64,000 nt of DNA from positions 124,001 to 188,000 of the forward strand of contig CAMRHE010000115.1 of assembly GCA_947044405.1 (NCBI GenBank), written 5' to 3'. The notes beneath the pieces are model-generated. The model did not search any database. It was not told where the DNA came from and saw nothing but the letters and a program-made list of their open reading frames with translations. Source of the DNA: Leptodactylus fallax (lineage: Eukaryota; Chordata; Amphibia; Anura; Leptodactylidae). Each line of letters begins with the position of its first letter. Position 1 is the first letter of the stretch. Position numbers and translations under genes: made by a program. Below are positions 55,464-64,000 of the stretch, piece after piece.

Positions 55464-57078
55464 TACAGTGCCTTGCGAGAGTATTCGGCGCCCTTGAACT
55501 TTTCAACCTTTTGCCACATTTCAGGCTTCAAACATAAAGATATAAAATTTAAATTTTTTGGTGAAGAATCAACAAGTGGGACACAATCGTGAAGTGGAAT
55601 GAAATTTATTGGTTATTTTAAACTTTTGTAAAAAATAAAAACTGAAAAGTGGGGCATGCAATATTATTCGGCCCCTTTACTTTCAGTGCAGCAAAGAGAA
55701 TCCAGAAGTTCAGAGACTCCAGAAGTTCAGTGAGGATCTCTGAATGATCCAATGTTGTCCTAAATAACTGATGATGATAAATATAATCCACCTGTGTGTA
55801 ATCAAGTCTCCGTATAAATGCATCTGCTCTGTGATAGTCTCAGGGTTCTGTTTAAAGCGCAGAGAGCATCATGAAGACCAAGGAACACACCAGGCAGGTC
55901 CGTGATACTGTTGTGGAGAAGTTTAAAGCCGGATTTGGATACAAAAAGATTTCCCAAACTTTAAACATCCCAAGGAGCACTGTGCAAGCAATCATATTGA
56001 AATGGTAGGAGTATCAGACCACTGCAAATCTACCAAGACCCGGCCGTCCCTCTAAACTTTCATCTCAAACAAGGAGAAGACTGATCAGAGATGCAGCCAA
56101 GAGGCCCATGATCACTCTGGATGAACTGCAGAGATCTACAGCTGAGGTGGGAGAGTCTGTCCATAGGACAACAATCAGTCGTACACTGCACAAATCTGGC
56201 CTTTATGGAAGAGTGGCAAGAAGAAAGCCATTTCTCAAAGATATCCATAAAGAGACACACCAAACATGTGGAAGAAAGTGCTCTGGTCAGATGAAACCAA
56301 AATCAAACTTTTTGGCCACAATGCAAAACGATATGTTTGGCGTAAAAGCAACACAGCTCATCACCCTGAACACACCATCCCCACTGTCAAAGATGGTGGT
56401 GGCAGCATCATGGTTTGGGCCTGCTTTTCTTCAGCAGGGACAGGGAAGATGGTTAAAATTGATGGGAAGATGGATGGAGCCAAATACAGGACCATTCTGG
56501 AAGAAAACCTGTTGGAGTCTGCAAAAGACCTGAGACTGGGACGGAGATTTATCTTCCAACAAGACAATGATCCCAAACATAAAGCAAAATCTACAATGGA
56601 ATGGTTCACAAATAAACGTATCCAGGTGTTAGAATGGCCAAGTCAAAGTCCAGACCTGAATCCAATCGAGAATCTGTGGAAAGAGCTGAAAACTGCTGTT
56701 CAAAAACACTCTCCATCCAACCTCACTGAGCTCCAGCTGTTTTCCAAGGAAAAATGGGCAAGAATTTCAGTCTCTCGATGTACAAAACTGATAGAGACAT
56801 ACCCCAAGCGACTTGCAGCTGTAATCGCAGCAAAAGGTGGTGCTACAAAGTAGTAACTTAAGGGGGCCGAATAATTTGGCACGCCCCACTTTTCAGTTTT
56901 TTATTTTTTACAAAAGTTTAAAATATCCAATAAATTTCGTTCCACTTCACGATTGTGTCCCACTTGTTGTTGATTCTTCACCAAAAAATTAAAATTTTAT
57001 ATCTTTATGTTTGAAGCCTGAAATGTAGCAAAAGGTTGAAAAGTTCAAGGGGGCCGAATGCTTTTGCAAGGCACTGTA
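55464..57078 (+). mobile_element. Tc1/mariner element, DD34E type, defective
   Basis: TA plus CAGTGCCTTGCGAGAGTATT at the left and GCTTTTGCAAGGCACTG plus TA at the right. The inverted repeats are long, about 200 bp (for example GTGGGACACAATCGTGAAGT and its inverse near 56950). It lies at a TA inside the palindrome-ended repeat 55182-57110, itself inside the hAT-like composite. The transposase gene is broken. Confidence 0.96.
55871..56853 (+). pseudogene. Tc1 transposase, broken by a stop and a deletion
   Basis: The ATG at 55871 starts a helix-turn-helix region (QVRDTVVEKFKAGFGYKKIS). An in-frame TAG at 56006-56008 falls after AIILKW, where a Lys codon is expected. The frame continues with the GRP motif (PRPGRPSKLS) and the second DNA-binding half (ITLDELQRST to RRKPFLKDIH). 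Near 56255-56266 a deletion of roughly a dozen codons with a frame change precedes MWKKVLWSDETK. From there the catalytic domain is open to 56853, with all three acidic residues: WSDET, QQDNDPKH and NPIENLW, 34 residues between the last two. The catalytic half is intact, the DNA-binding half is not. Probably inactive. Confidence 0.9.
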
Positions 57079-57583
57079 CTCTGGGGTCTGAAAAGACCCC
57101 AGAGTATAATAGTAGTATCTGAGGCCTGCGGCTGCTCACAGCGGCATCTACTTCCCCTTCTGCGTCCCATAGCAGAAAGAGAAGCGGAGGCGGCCACGAG
57201 CAGACGTGGGGTAGGTAAATAAATAGGCCGTTACCTGCTGGAGATACTCCAGCAGGTTATGGCCTATTTATATATTAAAAAAAAGTTAAACTCACCTGCG
57301 ATGCCTTGATAGAGCCGCCGCCTTTTCTTGTCCGCGACGTCTGTGTCTCAGCCTAGGTGGCGCGATGACGTCATTGTATCGCCGCCTGCGCTGTGATGCG
57401 GACGCCTCGTAAACCAGCCCAGGACAGGCCCCACTCAGCTTTATTTTTTTTAAAGCGGCCTTTCCTGGGCTGGTTAACATTAAATAAATAGTAAAAATGC
57501 CGCCAACTCAGACAGTGACGGACAGTGCCACCTGAAGCGGCCGCCTCACTTTGCCTCATTAGCGGTGCGCCGCCGCTTCAAGC

Positions 57584-60301
57584 TCTTGTGAATCTACAAC
57601 TTCCATCCACAGGTTAGAGACCGCCGCCTTAGAGTTGTGATGTGTACCCCCTCACCACAGATTTAAAACCTATGAGATTAACTATGCGGCAGAGAATTGA
57701 AGCCCAAGAGAGTAAATATGACTGACCATGGTAGACATCAAATACCTACCTCCTGTCCTCAATACTAGAGGCAGGAGAAGACCAGAACACAAACATCTAA
57801 ACTTATAGCTTTTTGTTGGAGGTACAGTACACTTGAGTAATGAAGTAACTTTCTTTAAACAAATATGTAGAGTTTTTATGTGTCTTCCTTCCTTTTTATA
57901 TCTTAAATTTTAAGAAAATTTACTTAGCAGGTTTTGACCTGTAATGAGATCATTGGTCAGTAGGTCTTAAATTGCTATCATACTGTACATGGCAAGCTGA
58001 TAAGGTGTTACCCAGTTTATGGATTTTTGGCATATTCTCAAAAGGTACACTAAGGTAACTGGTAATTTTTGCATCCTTCATTTCCATCCGAATAAAAAAA
58101 GAAAAAACAAACAAATTACATATTTTATGAAATAGATTGTTTCCTATGGTAAGTATGACATTAGCATTTTCCAATGCAATATTATTCCTAATTGTCTCTC
58201 AGTATGATGCTTAAAAATGATAATTCAATTTTAATACGAGTCCATAAGCTATGCTCAATATAAAAACATGTTTAGGTCCCATTTATACACTTTCCATGCA
58301 TTTAAATATACACATTTCCATTCTTCTCCAAATGGTGGCTTTGCCGATGTGATTTTTGATTCTTCTTTGATTATCAATTAATTTCCATAGTGTGACAGTG
58401 ATGTGTTCTTAGCTCTCCCATAAGAATAGAACAGCTAATGAATTCAGCTGAATAGAATTGAATTGCATTTTAAGCCATTTCAGGTGATGTACAGAGACAA
58501 TGGCAGTCAAATATTCATGGAGAGAAGAACTGTATAAAATCAGGTTCCCCGGGAAACTGAGCTTCTACAATCTATCTTTAAATTAAAAATGGAATATTTA
58601 TCTCCCAAGCTGACATCAGCCTGTCCTCTTGTCCCTCTATTTAGTCTCTTGGGTCTTCATCTTGACCATGTCCTATTTCTTGATGACACAATCTGTCTCT
58701 TTCTAGTGGGATCCAACTTTTAAGAATAATTATGTTAATTTATTTGTGGCCAAAGGAGAGATGAAAATCGTTAAGGTCAACCTGTAGACCTTGAACTTCT
58801 CTTTTCTTCCATTGTAAATAAGTGTAGTATATAGTAATCAGACGTTCTTCACCCTCCGTCATACAATAATTTATATTCTGATTGCATGATAAGGATGAGT
58901 AGGTAGGTTTTTCAACCTATTAACAACCATGGAATTGTCCAATATAATCCATGACATTTGTATTTATATGCCAGTGTTGAGCAGGTGTCATGTATTGTGA
59001 TGGAAATACTTTACGGTATATAAATCAAGCAATAGTCTAAAAATACCTTAGAAACAGTACATCAGAATGGCACAACATTTCTTGGTCAATTATAAAATTG
59101 CACCATATTAAAACTTAAAGTGTTCCTCCAATTATAAAACCACTTTTCATAAATGTATAGTACAGGTGAAAATAAGAAACATTGTAATATATCTTATAAA
59201 GGAAATATGTTTCTGTCTCTACTTATTAAGATACTCTCCTCATCCTTATCTGTAATCAGTCTGTTTGTTTACATAGAGTCCATGTCCTTATCCAGCTCAC
59301 ACAGAACTCTATGGAGAGGGAGAGAAGGAGGCTGTTAATTGATTCATTTCCTTTTTCTGTTCTGTGATAGGTTTTTATTTTGAAGATACACCAGTAAGGG
59401 TTCCCTTACTCACAGTATTAGTGTGCTTTTTCTAAGTGCCCTCTCCTCCCCCCTCCCCTCTCCCTAGACTAATATGTAAAAAGTAACTCAGCTTAATAAA
59501 TGGAGAAAAAAAAAATATTTCTTAAATAAGATATATTGAAAAAATTATCCTTTTCTCCTGGAATATTCATATATGAAACAATGTTTTATAACCAGAGGTA
59601 TGCCTTAAAGTAAACATCTACCCTTGAATGTAGTTTTATATTTTTAATCTAAATAAATACTGCATATTAAAATGAGTGCAGATCAATTGCTTTATAGTTA
59701 ATGAACACCTAACCTTTCAACAAATTTTGCATAAATCTGTATATTATATGACTTGTATATTGCATTTTCTAGCTGTTATGGTGGAGACTAACTGCTATGT
59801 CCCCAATACATTGTACACAGAAAGAAATGAGAGTTTGCACATCTACAATAATTGTTTCTCTCTTGCTCAAAAGCATCGACTGAATCATATAGCACAAAGA
59901 GAACTGCCGACCTCATATAAGAAGAACTTGAGGTGAGATAGAAACTTCCTACTAATCTCCAGTCTCTCTTCTCTTACTCAGCCCCTCTTCCCCCTTCCCA
60001 TTCTTTCTTCATTTCCAGAAGTCTCTGGCTGACTGTCTCTCCTCTCTCACTCTACCCCTCCTTCACATCCAGTCTCCATAGACTTTTTGCAATCTGATAC
60101 CTCTGTTACTTCTGTCCATCTTGTTTTAGCAAGATGAATTAAGCAGGGATTTTAGTGTGAAATTCAGTTCAGGATGGAGGAGAGAAAAAAAACCTGATTA
60201 ATGGCATTTTTCCCTGATAAGATACATTTTTCCATGATTTCCAGAATAAAAGGACTTGGGGATTTCTAAATTTCTGATTTCTGTTATATACAGTAACATC
60301 T

Positions 60302-60302
<1 letters not shown>
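57584..60302. other. Non-genic sequence
   Basis: No gene recognised. The segment 58280-58640 looks non-repetitive and may be unique host DNA. Pyrimidine-rich stretches occur at about 59440-59470 and 59960-60070. Confidence 0.45.

Positions 60303-60330
<28 letters not shown>
60303..60330. repeat. (AT)n microsatellite
   Basis: About 28 bp of perfect TA alternation. Confidence 0.9.
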
Positions 60331-60336
<6 letters not shown>

Positions 60337-60728
60337 ATATAATACATAGCAATAGCTGTTTAGGATTGATTGTGAATTATTTGGGGGGGCTGTGTTGGAT
60401 TGAGAGATAGAACAAGGCAATATTAAGAAAAATCAAGTTCTCCAATCTCAAGTAGACCCATGAAGCTACTAGGTCCCATAAATAGAGAGAGTGCAATTCT
60501 AGTTAATCATATCACCTTGATCCTTTACACTAAGCGGCAACAGGAATCGGCAATTGTCCCTGCTGCCTACACAAGAGCCCTCATGTGTGAAGGCAGCAGG
60601 AATTATTACCAATCCCTGCTGCCATAGTTCAAGGGATCAGGGTTTGGGGACAGGGAGATGAAGGTTTCTCCTGGCCGCTATCCTAATGAAAGTGCTGGGA
60701 GCCAGAGATCAGTTGAGTATCCCTGTTC
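60331..60728. other. Non-genic sequence
   Basis: No gene or repeat structure recognised, apart from a weak inverted pair around 60535-60635 (CAGGAATCGGCAATTGTCCC / AGCAGGAATTATTACC). Confidence 0.4.
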
Positions 60729-60943
60729 TAGATAATTAAGATCTTTTATTGGATATATGACAGAAGAGACGTGACGTTTCGGAAATGGACCTTCATCAGG
60801 CACGCATGCTGTCTTAGATCTGAGACACTTGATAAGATGTTTTGATGCTGCAACCTTATGCCAATGCGTGTTTGATGAAGATCCATGACCGAAACGTCAC
60901 GTCTTCTTCCATACATGCAATAAAAGATATTAATTAGCATTGG
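60729..60943. repeat. Hairpin element with GACGTTTCGG-CATCA motifs
   Basis: The left arm (GATCTTTTATTGG, GACGTGACGTTTCGG, CCTTCATCAGG) is the inverted copy of the right arm (TGATGAAGATCCATGACC, GAAACGTCACGTC, CAATAAAAGATATT). Arms are about 70 bp with a spacer of about 70 bp. The core TGATGA-N12-GAAAC resembles part of a hammerhead ribozyme, as seen in some Penelope-like elements. No coding. Confidence 0.65.
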
Positions 60944-61562
60944 ACCTATGAGAGAACGCAAAGTTCATTTCTATTTGAGCATGGGGTTGGAACCCAACTT
61001 CAGCACCTCAATAACAGAGTGTTGCAGTCATAATCTACGAAAGCTCTCTTATTTATCTCCATCCTGTTATCCAGGATAAGTGAACATGAATATTAGCTTT
61101 TATATAAGTAAAGATGAAATTTATAAAGTCTTTGACTATTTTTTGTTCTGTAGTTATGACTTTTCACAGTACTATAGGTTGTGAACAGGAATTCATTTGA
61201 GCCTGACACGCCACTGGCTTCCTCTATCAAAGCTCTGATGTATGCAGCATTTGATGTAAACTCAGCACTGCGCTTGCAAAAGCAGACGTGCCATTGGCCG
61301 GCCTGTGCTTGCTGCCCTCTGTATTAATGAACAAGGAACAGCTGGGTGCCGGTGGCCAATCATCCAAGTAGCGGAGATAAAAAGCAGCCGGACATTTATA
61401 ATGAACACAATATCTAGAAATGCTCTGATGCCGAGTTTTGATAGTTCAGAGGTGGAAAGCTGGAGGGAAAAGTCTGTAAAGTACAGAATGTAGGAATGAA
61501 ATGTGCAGTGCAGTCACTTGTTGCATCAAATGTTCATCTAATTTATAAATAAATACAATATA
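60944..61562. other. Non-genic sequence
   Basis: No gene or repeat structure recognised. Confidence 0.45.
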
Positions 61563-62436
61563 TACAGTGCAGTGCAAAAATTTTAGGCAGGTGTGGGGGG
61601 GGGGGAAATGATCCAATGTAAGAATGCTTTCAGAAATAGAAAGGAATATGCAAATAAGTCCTTCTTGGTGGAAAAAGTGGAATTTGCTCTAGCACCACCT
61701 TTTGGAAGGTAGATCCTTATAGATCAATGCCTGCTTTTCCTGCAAACTAGTGGCATAATCAGGGAATAAAGCCAAGCCAGAATATGTCCTCTAAAATCAA
61801 GAGAGACTCATCTACATACAGCTGTTTTGAGGTTATTGCATCTTATCAGTGCGAAGCAGAGTAGTGGCTGGCTGGGGGAGAGGACATAGACATGGGTCAG
61901 AAGGGATACTATGTCTCCATAACAAGACATTGCCTTTATCAGGCCAGGACGGGGACTTATTAGACCATGCAGTTCCAGAATTCTTAAGAGGGCAATAATG
62001 GTCAAATAAGTCCCTGTACACCACAAGGTGACAAATAAAAATGTCAATATTTTATTTTTGCCCATTAAAATAAAATCAATGAACAAAAGATAAATGTAAA
62101 TCCCATCAATATTTGATGTGACCTCTTCCCTTTGGAGGAGGAGTCCTGGAAGTAATGATAGCCAGTCATCACAGAGCCCTGATCTCAACATTATCCAGTC
62201 TGTCTGAGATTACATGAAGAGACAGAAGGATTGGAGCAAGCCTACATCCACAGAACATCTGTGCTTAGTTCTCCAAGATGTTTGGAATAAACTCCTTCAA
62301 AATTCTTCAGAAACTGTGTGCAAGTGTACTTAGAAGACTTGATGGAAGGCAAAGGGCAAAGGTCACACCAAATATTGATGGGATTTAGATTTATTTTTTG
62401 TTCATTTAATTCATTTTCTTAATTGACAAAAATAAA
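61563..62436 (+). mobile_element. Decayed Tc1 element
   Basis: TA plus CAGTGCAGTGCAAAAATTTTAGG marks the left end, related to 12186. Subterminal sequence (AAATCCCATCAATATTTGATG at 62100) is mirrored by CAAATATTGATGGGATTTAG at about 62371, so both long inverted repeats are partly present. Between about 61644 and 62028 unrelated sequence seems inserted. A transposase C-terminal relic runs on the plus strand at about 62160-62345 (QSSQSPDLNI-like, DYMKRQ, HLCLVLQDVWNKLL) with several stops. The outer right end is lost. Confidence 0.75.
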
Positions 62437-64000
62437 CTAAAAGCATTTTCCCTAAAGGTTGGAAAAATAGGAGGACAAAAGGAGTCAGGGTCTGCTATGC
62501 TAAGTGGGGATATGGTCCCACAGAAGTGAAGTAGGGACATTTTCCTATGGCAGTCAGTGGAGGCGCAGTCATGAAAGGACTTCCTTTCCCAATGGCTCAC
62601 TTTACCATGTGTGTCCTGTGTAAGGTTTAGAGAAATAGTGACAGCCCCAAAACAAAAACAGTGACACTCCCGTTCATTAGTTGTGGCTGGTATTGCAGCT
62701 CAGCCCTATCAATGTGAATGGGACGGACCAAAAACAGACATAAGCCATGGACATATACTGTGAAAAGCAGTACTCTTTTTCTACGCCATAAAACCCCATT
62801 AAAGGGTTACTCCATTTTTTGTGACATTAATTGCATTTTAAAGCCTTTTTTCCATATCTACTAATATGTAGTTTCCATGTTCCTTTCTGTGACTGTTGTA
62901 GCTAGTACTTTTAGATGTATTTTTGCTCTTGGACACGAGCAGCTTTACTGTGATCACCGGATTGGATACATTAATATCTGGAAAGCGGCTTTGTGTCATG
63001 CGTCAATAATAATGAGCTGATTTATAAGTGTGCTGATATAAGCTTTTATGCTGTGTTTGATCATGACAGAGAAATCGTGCTTCCATTTGTCTGCCATCCC
63101 CCTGCTGAAAGGCTCGGCTTTTCCTTTGCACATGGCTGCAGCGCCTGAGTGCAGAGAAATTGGGTAATTTTTTCAGCTTTTCTAAGATGTTGATGTTCCT
63201 AGATTAGATGTAGTTACTGTTGCGTGCAGCAGAAAAGAGATAAATACCGCAGTGGCTAAATAAATCCACACGTATAATAAATACACACGTGTGCTTTGCA
63301 TTTCATATACATATGAATGCAGAGCGATGTTTGAACTACCCATGCATATCTTAATACACTGTATATATGGGATTAACTCCTTAGTCACCACAGCATTTTT
63401 TCACCAAAAGAAATAAGTGCTCAGTAAGGCTGCCGTAAGAAGATGAAGGGCTGTCAGGGATATTAAAGTGGACAGGGGTACGGGCAACCAAATGAACACA
63501 ATGCTATATGCATATATTTAATGTCAAATCAAGGCACGCTTATTGGCGCCCACTTGGACACCCAGTATCTTGAGAACATGTCGCATTGATTGACTCCATA
63601 CTGTGAGCAATGGGAAGAACTTTGGTTAAAGGGAATTACTTTAATTCTAGTTTTCCAAATATTCTGACTAATAGAAACAGCCATGGACCTAAATTACTTC
63701 ATTTTATCCATTTGCATAGTGCCATCATATTGCAGCAACCTGTTGGTGGAGGTCAGGAGGTTTGGAGTAGTAATACTTGCAATGGTCATGGTAGATAGAA
63801 AAGCTACTGAATCCCCCAGCTCTCCTGCTGGGATGGAACAGTGCTGAGGAGGCCTATAGGGTACTTTATGGTAGTGGTAGTGTTTGTCCTGAGACTTGTT
63901 CTAGTTATTGTCATCCTTCCTGAGCTGGATGGAGGTTGGAGTAACTATGATGGTCATCCGGGAATAAGACTCAAGAGATCAGACATTTGCAGAAACAAGG
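62437..64000. other. Non-genic sequence
   Basis: No gene recognised. CATAGTGCCATCATATT at 63714 is a scrap of the SINE tail. The segment 62950-63200 looks non-repetitive. Confidence 0.45.

Larger units (their letters stand above)
53701..57575. mobile_element. Large hAT-like composite element
   Basis: The left end CAGTGGTGAACCTAGCCTCTTTG and the right end CACTTTGCCTCATTAGCGGTGCGCCGCCG are imperfect inverted matches. The flanking 8 bp CTTCAAGC is exact on both sides, as for hAT insertion. The 3,875 bp include a C/A tract (53751-53776), an inner inverted repeat (53938-54077), a 31 bp minisatellite, palindromic repeats and a 1.6 kb Tc1. CpG-rich hairpins lie near the right end (for example 57222-57270). 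No hAT transposase frame was found, so it must be nonautonomous. Confidence 0.7.

Noticed and set aside
61808..62191. 127-codon minus-strand frame with hydrophobic segments
   Set aside because: It overlaps a decayed Tc1 end and inserted repeat sequence; no family motif, composition fits chance.

Overview
The window looks like non-genic vertebrate DNA, most likely from a frog or toad. The signs are: no bacterial-type coding; AT-rich sequence with many short repeats; several TTAA-flanked palindromic elements of the TTAAAGGRR (T2) type known from Xenopus; and a very high density of Tc1/mariner transposons. The organism is an inference; nothing here is species-diagnostic. I see no convincing host protein-coding gene, rRNA or tRNA gene. 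One weak exon-like stretch lies at 48164-48600 on the minus strand.

Layout. 1-8405: unique-looking DNA with scattered short repeats. 8406-14115: two nested Tc1 pairs, namely a DD35E Tc1 inside the terminal repeat of a decayed Tc1 (8406-11659), a tRNA-derived SINE (11825-12078), and an intact DD34E Tc1 (12377-13976) inside the remains of another Tc1. 14203-30658: a string of MITEs and hairpin elements (15179, 15973, 16617, 16957 with hAT-like ends, a 1.65 kb foldback at 18748-20398, a mariner MITE at 26626, a GAGATGAG-ended MITE at 29099). 30659-40034: a DD38E Tc1 split by a nearly intact 7.7 kb Ty3/gypsy LTR retrotransposon (31428-39165). 44332-45901: a second, intact DD35E Tc1. 49903-53444: further MITEs, one split by a SINE. 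53701-57575: a 3.9 kb composite with hAT-like ends and a perfect 8 bp target duplication; it carries an 11-copy 31 bp minisatellite and another full-length Tc1. 60729-62436: a hairpin element with hammerhead-like sequence and a decayed Tc1.

How the parts work. The autonomous-looking genes are the Ty3/gypsy gag and pol, apparently joined by a -1 frameshift signal (slippery GTTAAAC, 8 nt spacer, 7 bp stem), and two intact Tc1 transposases (12736-13758 and 44510-45526). The LTRs differ at only three places over about 1070 bp, so that insertion is recent. Its protease has DTE where DTG or DSG is expected. The layering of insertions gives a relative order of events at five separate sites.
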